Shown one piece after another: positions 26,045 to 35,185 of a stretch of 64,000 nt of DNA. The DNA is taken from the NCBI RefSeq assembly GCF_024347615.1, contig NZ_AP025509.1, positions 1,612,001-1,676,000 of the forward strand, read 5' to 3'. The DNA comes from Vibrio splendidus. GTDB lineage: Bacteria; Pseudomonadota; Gammaproteobacteria; Enterobacterales; Vibrionaceae. The translations under genes were made by a program, and so were the position numbers. Below the pieces are notes generated by a model. That model saw only the letters and a list, made by a program, of their open reading frames with translations. It was not told the origin of the DNA and searched no databases. Each line of letters opens with the position of its first letter. Positions within the stretch are counted from its first letter, which is position 1.

Positions 26045-26755
26045 CTAATAAATGTATTTACCCAGTGGGTTGAATAACTGGCTCACACCTTTTGTGAAGT
26101 AAAGCGCATCACTTGAAACAGTTAAACACACACAACCTTCTTTGGTGGCTGGTTGGTGGGTGTGGTCACCATCTAACCAGATGAAGTCGCCTTTGTTGTA
26201 GACGCCCATTTCGTCTTCGAAACTGCCTTCTAAAAGAAGCGTAATCTCAAAGCCTTTGTGGGTGTGGCAAGGCACTTGTCCATCTTTGTCGATGTGCAGC
26301 AAGCTGGTGTGATGAGCTTCGTCATCAAAATCGAGTCGCGCTCGCGAAATTTTGCCTAAGTTCATCCAGTCTTTTCTCGCCACTGAGTTCAACGCGCGAG
26401 GAATAGTGAACGTGGTGTCTGCAACCGTAACTTGCTGAACTTCGGGTGTCACTTCGATAGCTTGAGATGAATCAGCAGTGATCTGGTCGATAGCGTCAAA
26501 ATCAAATTCTTCGTCATCGGATAGGAGCGCATCCATTTCGCTGTCAGACAGTTTTAGCCTTGCTGTGTCGTTTTCAAAGGCAGATGTATCGCTTTCAAAG
26601 ACAGTGTCAGCAGCTTGCGCCGTCAGCATGCTTACTTGTTGTTGGCAGTGTTCACACAGTTCTACATGGCTAGAGACAATCAAAGAAACTGAGTCTGCAA
26701 GTGTGCCATCGACAAAATCTTTCAAAATTGCGGCATTTGGGTGGTGTTTAATCAT
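26045..26755 (-). CDS. chrR: ChrR-type zinc anti-sigma factor with cupin domain
   Basis: 236 residues. The N-terminal ZAS domain has the metal-binding set His4/His5, His30, Cys34 and Cys37 (HVELCEHC). An acidic linker (about 60-100) precedes a C-terminal cupin (about 130-220) with HTHKGFEITLLLEG and HTHQP metal ligands. In Rhodobacter ChrR holds sigmaE until singlet oxygen triggers release; the cupin is required for that response. Both domains are complete here. It overlaps the sigma gene by 8 bp, so the partners are coupled. Confidence 0.93.
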   Translation of the reverse strand: MIKHHPNAAILKDFVDGTLADSVSLIVSSHVELCEHCQQQVSMLTAQAADTVFESDTSAFENDTARLKLSDSEMDALLSDDEEFDFDAIDQITADSSQAIEVTPEVQQVTVADTTFTIPRALNSVARKDWMNLGKISRARLDFDDEAHHTSLLHIDKDGQVPCHTHKGFEITLLLEGSFEDEMGVYNKGDFIWLDGDHTHQPATKEGCVCLTVSSDALYFTKGVSQLFNPLGKYIY

Positions 26756-27395
26756 GATCTTGTTCCCCCATGTGAACCTTAAGTTTGGCTAAAGCGAGTC
26801 TTAGACGTGATTTCACGGTTCCAAGTGGGACGCCAAGTTGTTGAGCGAGTTGCTCTTGTGACAACTCCTGAAAGTAAACGCCTTTAACAATCGTTTTCTG
26901 AGCCAAAGGCAACTTCTCTATTTGAGTCATTACATGGCGGCTCATCAAATGATCACCAAACGGTAATTCATCACTTTGAGATTCCGCGACCATTGCATCT
27001 ATTGGCCAAATGTCGTCAGCGATGGTTTGCTCTGCTTTAGCTTTTACCTTTCTTAGCATGTCGAAAGCAGCGTTTCGCATCACGGTGTAGACCCAAGTAG
27101 TCCCAGCGCCTTTCTCTTCGTTGTAGAGATGCGCTTTCTTCCAAACGTTAGTCATTGTGTCTTGAACTAGCTCGTTTGCAGCAGCCTCGCTGCCCAATTT
27201 GCTGATTCCAAAACGCTTGATCTTAGGTGCGAAGAACTTGAACAAACAGGTGAAGGCTTGTTTGTCTCGGTCTGAACCAACCAAAATCAACCAGCTTGAG
27301 AGCTCTGTAGGTACCTTAATTTCATTAGGTAGTTTGTTGTCGGGGATAATGACATGCTCCTTGCCGTTCCCTGAACTTCTGCTTTCGACTTGCAT
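26748..27395 (-). CDS. rpoE: ECF sigma factor, RpoE of the ChrR type (ECF11)
   Basis: 215 residues. Region 2 is AFTCLFKFFAPKIKRFG with LVQDTMTNVWKKAH and TTWVYTVMRNAAFDMLRK; region 4 is LAQQLGVPLGTVKSRLRLALAKLK. Its pairing with a ChrR cupin anti-sigma identifies it as the singlet-oxygen/photooxidative-stress type, distinct from envelope-stress RpoE. A matching TGATCC-N18-TAGTGC element lies upstream, so autoregulation is likely. The symbol follows Rhodobacter usage. Confidence 0.93.
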   Translation of the reverse strand: MQVESRSSGNGKEHVIIPDNKLPNEIKVPTELSSWLILVGSDRDKQAFTCLFKFFAPKIKRFGISKLGSEAAANELVQDTMTNVWKKAHLYNEEKGAGTTWVYTVMRNAAFDMLRKVKAKAEQTIADDIWPIDAMVAESQSDELPFGDHLMSRHVMTQIEKLPLAQKTIVKGVYFQELSQEQLAQQLGVPLGTVKSRLRLALAKLKVHMGEQDHD

Positions 27396-27425
27396 AGTAC
27401 TTAACCATCATGCGAATTTGAGTGG

Positions 27426-27454
27426 CACTACGTGAAAGGAGAAGGTCGGGATCA
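27426..27454 (-). promoter_or_regulatory. Predicted RpoE(ECF11)-dependent promoter of the sigma-chrR operon
   Basis: Read on the minus strand, TGATCC (27454-27449) is followed after exactly 18 bp by TAGTGC. The alphaproteobacterial sigmaE consensus is, from memory, TGATCC-N18-TAAG. It lies about 30-60 bp upstream of the sigma gene. Confidence 0.75.
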
Positions 27455-27505
27455 CTTTAATTTAAATTAATTTCCACTATACAAAATTATAGTGAAGAAA
27501 AGTGC

Positions 27506-28126
27506 TTATTGCCCCGTAATGATTTGATTCAAAAAAGGAACTAAAGAAGGAAAGCTAGCGGGTTCGGTAAATTCTGTTTTCTTTTCCAATGGGATAGGCA
27601 TCATTTCGAGTAATCGCGCACAGATCCATCGTGGGCTTTCGAAGTCTGGAGTGGGGTAGAGCGTTCTGATTGAATCGTGGTCTTGAAACAGCTGTACTAA
27701 GAATGCAGTAAATACGTTCGGTACTTTGCATTCTAGATCTGGCCAATGAGGTAATAACCTGAACTGGCTTTTTATCAGGTCATCGTCGTCTCGAAATGAT
27801 CCGTGAAGCTGAACCAGTTGTTGACCTTCGACATCGATTTCCAAAATTTGGTCGTCAGACATGTTGAAATCAACGATGGACACTTTGGTTCCCCAAGAAC
27901 TGAGATGTTCAGAGTTGGTGCTGTCTTGGGTGGCAATAATGAACCCATCTCCTTGGGCCGCATGTGCAACCATAGCAAGATATTTTGGTTCAAAGATGCG
28001 TAGCCTCTGGCGACCTCCGGGCAGAAGAAATATCGGAAGGGGAAATACGGCGAGCTCGAGAGAAGACTCTACGAGTGTCTCTGGTTCGGCGTCTGTCCGT
28101 GTGGTCTGGCTCGATGAATTCGGCAC
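27506..28126 (-). CDS. LON substrate-binding domain protein
   Basis: 206 residues, consisting of only the N-terminal LON (substrate-recognition) domain: LAVFPLPIFLLPGGRQRLRIFEPKYLAMV, then GDGFIIATQD and GTKVSIVDFN. No AAA+ or protease domain follows. Such stand-alone LON-domain proteins are thought to bind proteins or small ligands, but the function is not established. It sits directly upstream of the RpoE-ChrR operon on the same strand, with its own promoter region that contains a close match to the sigma-factor box. Confidence 0.88.
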   Translation of the reverse strand: MPNSSSQTTRTDAEPETLVESSLELAVFPLPIFLLPGGRQRLRIFEPKYLAMVAHAAQGDGFIIATQDSTNSEHLSSWGTKVSIVDFNMSDDQILEIDVEGQQLVQLHGSFRDDDDLIKSQFRLLPHWPDLECKVPNVFTAFLVQLFQDHDSIRTLYPTPDFESPRWICARLLEMMPIPLEKKTEFTEPASFPSLVPFLNQIITGQ

Positions 28127-28165
28127 ATAGCACTCCTTAGTTCAAATGTAATTTGAGAAGATATA

Positions 28166-28195
28166 CGCGGAGTCGGTGGTGTTCGATCAATTGAT
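28166..28195 (-). promoter_or_regulatory. Possible RpoE(ECF11)-type promoter of the LON-domain gene
   Basis: On the minus strand TGATCG, 18 bp, then TATATC. It differs from the -35 consensus in one base and keeps the exact spacing found at the sigma gene. About 40 bp lie between the -10 region and the start codon. Confidence 0.5.
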
Positions 28196-28403
28196 TGTGG
28201 TTGTTGTTATTGGGTGATGAGCTCCAGACATGAGCCAAAGCAGATGATTTTTTGTTGCACATGCTCATAAATTCATTGTTTTTACCTTCTTTCATACGCG
28301 TCATTAGGTAATATATGTACGAATAGTAAGCGGATGGGTAGTCGCCAGACGATGCTTCTATCTAACCTTCTTCTTTACCTGACATCGCATCAAAGGAATG
28401 GTC

Positions 28404-28835
<432 letters not shown>

Positions 28836-28873
28836 ATATTCCACTTCAAACATTAGATTTAAAGATTACTGAG

Positions 28874-28901
28874 AGCGGCTTTAGAAAAACACTAAGCCGC
28901 T
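28874..28901. terminator. Probable terminator between tautomerase and metallopeptidase genes
   Basis: AGCGGCT / AGCCGCT arms extend with one bulge (AGCGGCTTTAG against CTAAGCCGCT) between convergent genes. The flanking T content (TTGTTATT) is moderate. Confidence 0.6.
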
Positions 28902-28937
28902 TGTTATTGAACAAGACCAATCGAGAAGGTTAAACCA

Positions 28938-29735
28938 TTAGCTCTCGTCGTTCTCTTTTAGGTAACGGTGCCAGTTGGCATTGATGACATCAAAGTACTC
29001 CACACAGAACTCTTTCCTATCTTTCAAATAGTCGTTTTCCACTTCATCGAGCAAGTTCTTGTAGGCTTCAGGATCGCTGCCATACACCAAGCATAACGTG
29101 GAGAAGTAACGCTGTAGATCAAAGCTGTGCTCATCAATGTATTCACCCAAGTCGTAATACTCAGGGCGGTCTTCTGACTCGAAAGCGAACATGTCAGCGG
29201 CGCTGATTGCGGCATCACCTCCATGTTCTACATAGTTAAGTAAAAGCACGGTCGCGAGGTTATCAACGGCATCTTCCTCTTTTCCCAGTATGGCAATATT
29301 CTGGTCTTCGATATAAGCGTGCCCAGCTTCGTGCAGTAGAGTATGAAGCAAGGTATCGATAGCACCAGTTTGCGCGGTCTTTCCATACTCTTTTTCGTAT
29401 TGATTCTTTTCAAAGTAATTAAGCGACTCAGAGTAGAAGCTATACGGGATAAGCACTTGATGCGTTTGTGGATCGTAGAGTGGACCCTCTTCCCCGCCGT
29501 ATTGAATGGTTAATGGCTTTTCAAACATGAAGAGTTGGTTTGACAGGTCAATCACAGTGTCATTGACGCCACTGTTTTGAATTTCACGTTTGAGCTGCTC
29601 TTCTTCAGTATTTTGTGGTGAAGAGAACTCAACGATCAGGTTATTTTGGGTTGTTTGTTCACTAGATGCATAAGTCGGGGCAAACACTGAGCTAAGGGCT
29701 AGGCTGTAGGTCAGTGTTCGTTTCAATAATGTCAT
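28938..29735 (-). CDS. DUF4344 putative zinc metallopeptidase, exported
   Basis: 265 residues with a signal peptide (LTYSLALSSVFAPTYAS). The zinc-protease motif is HEAGH, in LLHTLLHEAGHAYIEDQNI around residues 136-140, followed by KEEDAVDNLATVLLL. That Glu/Asp-rich stretch commonly supplies the third ligand in this DUF4344 family. Probably a periplasmic or secreted peptidase of unknown substrate. Monocistronic, convergent with the tautomerase gene. Confidence 0.85.
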   Translation of the reverse strand: MTLLKRTLTYSLALSSVFAPTYASSEQTTQNNLIVEFSSPQNTEEEQLKREIQNSGVNDTVIDLSNQLFMFEKPLTIQYGGEEGPLYDPQTHQVLIPYSFYSESLNYFEKNQYEKEYGKTAQTGAIDTLLHTLLHEAGHAYIEDQNIAILGKEEDAVDNLATVLLLNYVEHGGDAAISAADMFAFESEDRPEYYDLGEYIDEHSFDLQRYFSTLCLVYGSDPEAYKNLLDEVENDYLKDRKEFCVEYFDVINANWHRYLKENDES

Positions 29736-30085
29736 CGGCTATCCTTGTGATTATGCTGCGATTCAGGCTCGGTGTTAAGGTGATCCCCCTAAGTCATGTA
29801 ACTCAAGTTACGCGATCCAAGTTATGTACCTTACGCTGTTTAAGCTGTTTAAGCTGTTTAAGCTGTTTAAGTTAATTGAGTTAATTACGGTGGTTAGATT
29901 ACAAGTTTAGACTGAATTTTGAAGCATCGAGGACAGCAATTTTTGAAGTCGACACTCGCTGATTAATGAGTGACCCGCTTTGAGGTTCGGCTACAAAGAA
30001 TTGGCGAGCTGAATGACCAGCGTTGATGTGATTCGTTTCTGTTGGTAATTGATAGATAAATTTCGGTTCAAGTGAACCCTTGTGC
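29736..30085. other. Intergenic region with 9-bp tandem repeats and palindrome
   Basis: No gene is supported. It contains the palindrome GTAACTCAAGTTAC (29798-29811), and four perfect GCTGTTTAA repeats at 29835-29870 followed by related GTTAATTGA and GTTAATTAC units. Confidence 0.75.
29835..29870. repeat. 9-bp tandem repeat GCTGTTTAA x 4
   Basis: Four exact copies in a row in the gap between the divergent metallopeptidase and yibL genes. Confidence 0.9.
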
Positions 30086-30091
30086 TATACT
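30083..30091 (+). promoter_or_regulatory. yibL promoter, extended -10
   Basis: TGCTATACT is an extended -10 element (TG-N-TATACT) about 46 bp upstream of the yibL start. No good -35 hexamer is present, as is common for extended -10 promoters. Confidence 0.65.
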
Positions 30092-30136
30092 CCGCGCCCC
30101 AATCCGAATTGGCTTGTTAAATCTTAGGAAATTATT

Positions 30137-30493
30137 ATGAGTGTTAAAAACGAACTTCAACAAATTAACAACCGTCTAGACAAATGTCGCAACAAGTTAG
30201 CGGCTGCTAAAACTCGTAATGATCGTCCTGTTGTTCGTCAATTTGAAGACGAGATTAAGAAGCTAACCAAGAAAATTGCTCAGTTGAAACACAAAGAAAG
30301 CTTCGATGTAAATCAAGAGCGTAAGTCTTTGGTTGATATGCCATTTAGCCGTGAGATTACAAAAGCTGAGCAAGCGGATATGGGTAAACTTAAGAAGTCT
30401 GTAAAAGGGCTCGTAATTGTTCACCCAATGACGAAGATCGGTAAAGAGCTTCGCATTGAGGTTATGACTGGTTACGCACCGAAAAAATTCTAA
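30137..30493 (+). CDS. yibL: YibL family ribosome-associated protein
   Basis: 118 residues, the length of E. coli YibL (120). The N-terminal 55 residues form a basic coiled coil. The C-terminal half contains the diagnostic MPFSREITKAEQADMGKLKKSVKGLVIVHPMTKIGKE and ends MTGYAPKKF, nearly the E. coli pattern. YibL co-purifies with ribosomes; its function is not settled. It has its own promoter and a strong terminator. In E. coli yibL lies immediately downstream of the mtlADR operon; here the mtl genes are some 7 kb away. Confidence 0.93.
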   Translation: MSVKNELQQINNRLDKCRNKLAAAKTRNDRPVVRQFEDEIKKLTKKIAQLKHKESFDVNQERKSLVDMPFSREITKAEQADMGKLKKSVKGLVIVHPMTKIGKELRIEVMTGYAPKKF

Positions 30494-30515
30494 TTACCAG
30501 TGATGGTGATGAAAG

Positions 30516-30547
30516 AGGAGCTAGTAATAGCTCCTTTTTGCTTTTTT
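30516..30547 (+). terminator. Rho-independent terminator of yibL
   Basis: AGGAGCT / AGCTCCT stem with a short loop, then TTTTTGCTTTTTT. Confidence 0.9.
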
Positions 30548-30809
30548 AGGTATTAAAAAAGCAGAGTCAGCGGCAAGGATACTCACGCCGTTATCAACTT
30601 TTTGGAGGTGATTGTTGTCACAAATCCTTTTATCTCCTATAAAAGTTAACGTGTCACTAACATGGCACTAAGTGAACGCAGTAATGTGTTCGCTTTTCGA
30701 ATCTACAATTTCTCTCCAGTTTGTATAAATATAGGTAGAGCAGCACAGATAATTACAGATAAAACTAGACTCATTAAGGAAGATGAGAACGTAAAAAAAT
30801 AGAGGTTAT
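30548..30809. other. gltS upstream region
   Basis: AT-rich leader. A GC-containing imperfect hairpin (GTGAACGC/GTGTTCGC) followed by TTTTC lies near 30670-30695, and TTTGTATAAATATAGG near 30720 is the best promoter-like stretch. No operator recognised. Confidence 0.4.
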
Positions 30810-32036
30810 ATGAATCAATTAATTTCAATTGGACCACTAGAATCCTTCCTAATCGCGATTAGTGTTTTGTTTCTAGGTCATTTCGTCAATGCAAAGCTTC
30901 CGGTTCTCAAAAAGTACAATATTCCAGAGCCCATTGTCGGCGGCTTGATTGTCGCTTTTGCTATTACAGCCCTGCACTTTAACGGCCTTGATCTTGAGTT
31001 TTCCTTGCCCCTGCAGAACACGTTTATGTTGATGTTCTTTGCAACGGTCGGCCTTGCGGCTAACTACACGCAGCTGATAAAAGGTGGTGCTAAGGTATTC
31101 CTATTCTTAGGGGTGGCTTCGGTTTACATCATTATCCAAAACGGTGTAGGCGTAACACTTGCGACGGCATTAGGCCTTGAACCCTTAATGGGTTTGATTG
31201 CTGGATCTATCACGCTTTCGGGTGGTCACGGCACGGGCGCAGCTTGGTCTCAAACTTTTTCAGACACGTTTGGCATTGCCAATACTCTAGAAATCGCGAT
31301 GGCTTCAGCGACGTTTGGTTTGATTATCGGTGGTATTATCGGTAGCCCAGTAGCACAAAAGCTGATTGATAAAAACCAGCTTGAATCTGAGTACGGCACT
31401 GGCACACAAACCCACGAACGTTTTCCTGAGCTTGTTACTTACAACGAGTATGAAGAAGACAAAGTAACAGCGAAGAAGGTGATTGAAGTATTGTTCATTC
31501 TTCTTATCTGTATCTCGGGGGCGAAATACCTAGAAGAGTGGGTGGCGACTTTTGAAATTTCTTGGTTGATGATTCCTGACTTCGTTTACGCGTTGTTTAT
31601 CGGTGTGTTCATCACTAACGTTTTTGAAGTGACTAAGCTGCATAAAACCGACAGTGAAACGGTCGATATTCTTGGTACGGTGTCATTGTCGCTGTTCCTA
31701 GCGATGGCGCTAATGAGCCTTAAGCTTTGGAACATCTTTGACCTTGCGATTCCGTTTTTGGTTATCCTTGCGGTTCAGGCTGTGGTGTTGGGTATCTTCT
31801 CTTACTTTGTGACGTTCAAAGTAATGGGTTCTAACTATGACGCAGCGGTTATGGCGGGTGGTCACTGTGGTTTCGGCCTAGGTGCAACACCAACAGCGGT
31901 AATGAACATGGGTTCTTTGGTGAACCGATTCGGTCCGTCGCCACAAGCCTTCATGGTTGTGCCAATCGTTGGTGCCTTCTTTATCGATATCGTTAACCTG
32001 ATCATCCTTCAAGGTTACATCTCGTTTATCGGTTAA
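30810..32036 (+). CDS. gltS: Sodium/glutamate symporter
   Basis: 408 residues, about ten membrane segments plus re-entrant loops. ESS-family sodium-coupled glutamate uptake in the inner membrane. The repeated Gly-rich hairpins typical of GltS are present: ITLSGGHGTGAAWSQTF in the first half and VMAGGHCGFGLGATPTAVMNMGS in the second. The N-terminus LFLGHFVNAKLPVLKKYNIPEPIVGG is also a family hallmark. Monocistronic with a strong terminator. High confidence in family; substrate follows from the family. Confidence 0.95.
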   Translation: MNQLISIGPLESFLIAISVLFLGHFVNAKLPVLKKYNIPEPIVGGLIVAFAITALHFNGLDLEFSLPLQNTFMLMFFATVGLAANYTQLIKGGAKVFLFLGVASVYIIIQNGVGVTLATALGLEPLMGLIAGSITLSGGHGTGAAWSQTFSDTFGIANTLEIAMASATFGLIIGGIIGSPVAQKLIDKNQLESEYGTGTQTHERFPELVTYNEYEEDKVTAKKVIEVLFILLICISGAKYLEEWVATFEISWLMIPDFVYALFIGVFITNVFEVTKLHKTDSETVDILGTVSLSLFLAMALMSLKLWNIFDLAIPFLVILAVQAVVLGIFSYFVTFKVMGSNYDAAVMAGGHCGFGLGATPTAVMNMGSLVNRFGPSPQAFMVVPIVGAFFIDIVNLIILQGYISFIG

Positions 32037-32055
32037 TGTTCGCCTGTGCTTAAAT

Positions 32056-32071
32056 GCGATGAGCTCATCGC
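32056..32071. other. 16-bp perfect palindrome after gltS
   Basis: GCGATGAGCTCATCGC, 20 bp after the gltS stop and upstream of the terminator. Possibly a protein-binding dyad or part of the 3' structure. Confidence 0.6.
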
Positions 32072-32088
32072 ACTAAGATGAATACAAG

Positions 32089-32116
32089 AAAGCCAGTCTG
32101 TTGACTGGCTTTTTTT
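32089..32116. terminator. Bidirectional terminator between gltS and norW
   Basis: A perfect 10-bp stem (AAAGCCAGTC / GACTGGCTTT) with loop TGTT, T7 on the plus side and TTTCTTG on the minus side. Confidence 0.92.
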
Positions 32117-32135
32117 GTATTAGCGCCTCTAGAAC

Positions 32136-33305
32136 TTATGCGGGTGAGCTTGCTTGTAGCTCTTTAAGAAGAGGGAACGCGGCTTTGGTGTGTTCTCCAG
32201 TGACGATGAATCCAACCAACTGGTTATCTTCATTGAAGCCTTTGGCGACAATGCCTTTAGGATCGAATCGAGTTTCCCAGCTCTGAGCAGTGTGAATATC
32301 GCGCCCTGCGAGCTGAATAGGGTAACTCGGTGTTTTCACCTTGGTGATCATATGAGGCAAGCTGAGCTTTGCTTCGCCCACTTTGATCTCTCCTTTATCC
32401 TTAGTCAGCTGCTTCGCCAACACGTTTGCCGACAAGATTGCTGGCTGTAAATAGGCCATCACACGACCTTCAATTTCAGCGCAATCACCAATCGCATACA
32501 CATTGCTGGCGCTGGTTTTCATGGTGTCATCGACCACAATCCCTTTGTTTACTTCTATTCCCGCTTGCGTGGCTAACTGCGCGTTTGGTCTTAGCCCTGC
32601 TGCGGCAATCACGATATCTGTTCGTATCAATCGAGAAGAAGTGGTTTGCAACCTCACTCCATCAGACAGGTAAGTCGCTCGACAAATCGCAGAGTCGGTT
32701 TCGACGGTAACCCCTGCTTTTGTCAGCTCCCTTTCCAACTCAAGCGAAACGAAAGGTGGCACAAGGCTATTCAACAGATAACTTGCAGGTTCGATAATCG
32801 TGACATCTTTGCCCGCAGTTTGAAGGTCGAATGCGAGCTCTACCCCAATCAAGCCTCCACCCATTACGGTGATGCGTTGAGCGTCATCGATCTGAGCTTT
32901 GTGTTTCTCGAACTCTTCCAAACTATTTAACGTAATGGTCGCGCTGCGTTTAAGCCCTTCCGCTGGTGGTATAAAAGGCGTCGCGCCCGTTGCTAATACC
33001 AACTTCGAATAATGGATAGTTTGTCCATCAACACGAACACACTGCTGCTTGGTATCGATTTCGCTGACTAAAGCTCCGGTTTTGATGACCACGTTGTACT
33101 GCTCAGCCAATTGCTGAGCGTTATTAACGGCTAAGGCTTGTGGTGTTTGAGCCTGGCTGAATACGTGTGAAAGATTCGGCTTACTGTACTCAACCCCTGC
33201 ATCTGCAGTGATCATGGTTATCGCGATATCTTGGTCAATTTTACGTACCATCTTTATGGTTTGTAGGGCGGCGAAACCACCACCCACAATCACAATGTTC
33301 GACAT
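32136..33305 (-). CDS. norW: NADH:flavorubredoxin reductase NorW
   Basis: 389 residues, the length of E. coli NorW (377). FAD- and NADH-dependent reductase that passes electrons to the rubredoxin domain of NorV. IVIVGGGFAALQTIKMVRK is the FAD motif, TVMGGGLIGVELAFDL the NADH motif, and VYAIGDCAEI the second FAD motif. It follows norV after 1 bp on the same transcript, the standard norVW order. Confidence 0.94.
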   Translation of the reverse strand: MSNIVIVGGGFAALQTIKMVRKIDQDIAITMITADAGVEYSKPNLSHVFSQAQTPQALAVNNAQQLAEQYNVVIKTGALVSEIDTKQQCVRVDGQTIHYSKLVLATGATPFIPPAEGLKRSATITLNSLEEFEKHKAQIDDAQRITVMGGGLIGVELAFDLQTAGKDVTIIEPASYLLNSLVPPFVSLELERELTKAGVTVETDSAICRATYLSDGVRLQTTSSRLIRTDIVIAAAGLRPNAQLATQAGIEVNKGIVVDDTMKTSASNVYAIGDCAEIEGRVMAYLQPAILSANVLAKQLTKDKGEIKVGEAKLSLPHMITKVKTPSYPIQLAGRDIHTAQSWETRFDPKGIVAKGFNEDNQLVGFIVTGEHTKAAFPLLKELQASSPA

Positions 33306-33306
33306 G

Positions 33307-34812
33307 CTACTTCTCCATAAATACTTCTTTGCCTAAATGGCATTCTGGGCAAAGGAAGTCATCCGGCACTTGTGCCCAAGGTGTTCCTGGCTCAACGCCT
33401 TGGTAAGGTTCACCCAACTGTGGGTCATATACCCATTCACACACAGTACAGCGCCAGCAAGTACAGTCTGCGCTGTGGTTTGACTTATCTTGAGCTACTT
33501 CTGTTTCCTGCTCTGTCGTGTCTTTGAGCTCGGCAGTGGTGTTTGCCGGTGCTGGTGTGGCTTCAAGCGGTGTAACATTGCGTGATACTTGCTTTGGTGC
33601 GCTGACTTCGTCTGGATTCACACGCCAAACCTCGGCCAGTGTCATACCGTAATCAATACATTGACGAAGTGCGTCTGTATCTGGTTTCCAGTGGATATGC
33701 TGAGGTGCGCTCACCTCGAAGTTGGCTTCACGTAGGCGAGCGTCGATACGTTTTACTGCGCCACCTGTCCAACCTGAAGAACCAAATGCCGCGGCTCTTT
33801 TACCTGCAAAACGTAAGCCGTGGATCTCTTCTAGTAGTGCAGCGATTTGCGGCATCATCACATTGTTCATGGTCGATGAACCAACAAGCACACCCTTTGA
33901 ACGGAAGATATTGGCAAGGATGTCATTCTTGTCGTGCTTTGAAATGTTGAAGACCTTGATTGCTGTTTCCGGGCTGCCTTTACGGATACCTTTTGCGATT
34001 GCGTCAGCCATCATGCGAGTGTTGTTCGACATGGTGTCGTAAACAATGGTGATACGATCTTCTTTGTACGCTTTAGACCACTCGTAGTATTGCTCAACAA
34101 TTTGCGTCGCGTTGTCGCGCCAAATACAGCCATGAGAGGTTGCGATAACATCGATAGGCACACCTAAGCTCAATACTTCTTCTATCTTCGCTTTCACCAA
34201 AGGTGCGAAAGGTGTGAGGATGTTCGAGAAGTAACGCAGACATTGATCGTGCAGCTCTACTTGGTCTAGCTGATCGTTGAATAGGTTTTCATCACAGTAG
34301 TGCTGACCGAACGCATCGTTGCTGAACAGGATCTCGTCACCAGTGAGGTATGTTGCCATTGAGTCTGGCCAGTGCAGCATTTTCATCTCAACAAAGATGA
34401 GTTGCTTACCGTTACCGACATCGAGCGTGTCGCCTGTTTTAACGGTTCGGAAGTTCCAGTCAGGCTGATGGTGATGGCCAACAATCGAGTTAACGCCAGC
34501 TTCTGTGCAGTAGACGGGTGTGTTTGGAATTTTGGCTAATAGTGCCGAAAGGGCACCTGAGTGGTCTTCTTCAGCATGCTGACAAATGATGTAGTCGATC
34601 TCATTGATGTCGATTTCCATCTCAAGGTTTGCAAGGAATTGTTCAGTAAAGCGATGATCAACGGTATCAACAAGCACCGTTTTCTCTTCACGAATCAGGT
34701 ACGAGTTATAGCTGGTACCTTTGTTCATGTGGTATTCCTTACCATGGAAGTGTTCTGTTTCCCAATCATGGACGCCGACCCAATGAACATTTGATTTAAC
34801 GTGAATAGTCAT
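33307..34812 (-). CDS. norV: Anaerobic nitric oxide reductase flavorubredoxin NorV
   Basis: 501 residues, three domains as in E. coli NorV (479). The N-terminal metallo-beta-lactamase-type di-iron domain has [12 protein letters not shown] (HxExDH). The flavodoxin domain starts [24 protein letters not shown] linker rich in Ala/Thr/Glu (about 400-440) leads to the C-terminal rubredoxin with [13 protein letters not shown] and CPEC. It reduces NO to N2O under anoxia, protecting against nitrosative stress. The upstream region has a sigma-54 promoter and NorR-like sites. The norR gene itself is not adjacent. Confidence 0.95.
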   Translation of the reverse strand: MTIHVKSNVHWVGVHDWETEHFHGKEYHMNKGTSYNSYLIREEKTVLVDTVDHRFTEQFLANLEMEIDINEIDYIICQHAEEDHSGALSALLAKIPNTPVYCTEAGVNSIVGHHHQPDWNFRTVKTGDTLDVGNGKQLIFVEMKMLHWPDSMATYLTGDEILFSNDAFGQHYCDENLFNDQLDQVELHDQCLRYFSNILTPFAPLVKAKIEEVLSLGVPIDVIATSHGCIWRDNATQIVEQYYEWSKAYKEDRITIVYDTMSNNTRMMADAIAKGIRKGSPETAIKVFNISKHDKNDILANIFRSKGVLVGSSTMNNVMMPQIAALLEEIHGLRFAGKRAAAFGSSGWTGGAVKRIDARLREANFEVSAPQHIHWKPDTDALRQCIDYGMTLAEVWRVNPDEVSAPKQVSRNVTPLEATPAPANTTAELKDTTEQETEVAQDKSNHSADCTCWRCTVCEWVYDPQLGEPYQGVEPGTPWAQVPDDFLCPECHLGKEVFMEK

Positions 34813-34849
34813 AATGATAATACCTTATTTAAATATCTAAGGCTCTCAT

Positions 34850-34865
34850 TGCACTAGTTGTGCCA
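34850..34865 (-). promoter_or_regulatory. Sigma-54 promoter of norVW
   Basis: On the minus strand TGGCAC-AACTA-GTGCA: GG and GC elements with the required 10-bp spacing, one mismatch from TGGCAC-N5-TTGCA. The start codon is about 40 bp downstream. Confidence 0.85.
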
Positions 34866-34920
34866 TGTTTTTAAGTGTCTGTTTTAAATGTGTTTACTTG
34901 GTGTTTATGTTGTTTGGTGA

Positions 34921-34976
34921 GTCATTTTGACGTGCTACATTTTGTGGTTAAAATGAATCTTAGGTGTCTTTATGAC
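34921..34976 (-). promoter_or_regulatory. NorR-type enhancer sites upstream of norV
   Basis: Perfect inverted repeat GTCATTTTGAC (34921-34931), a second site GTCTTTATGAC (34966-34976), and a weaker GTTAAAATGAA (34947-34957). NorR binds GT-N7-AC dyads, typically three upstream of norVW. They sit about 55-125 bp upstream of the sigma-54 promoter, as expected for an enhancer-binding protein. Confidence 0.8.
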
Positions 34977-35185
34977 TTTGTGGATTTGTAGCGGTTTGGC
35001 AAGAAAATTAATGATGTTTGCTCAGAAAGAGCAGGGTGAGGAACCTGTTTCAACAACGGGGATTATAGCGTAACTCCTGCGCTTCGCGAATTAGAACACG
35101 TGGATTGATCAAGTATTGGTGGCCTAAAAAGCGGCTGGAATGGCTAAAGCTGAGATAGACAAGATGGATGCGAAATACATAAATG

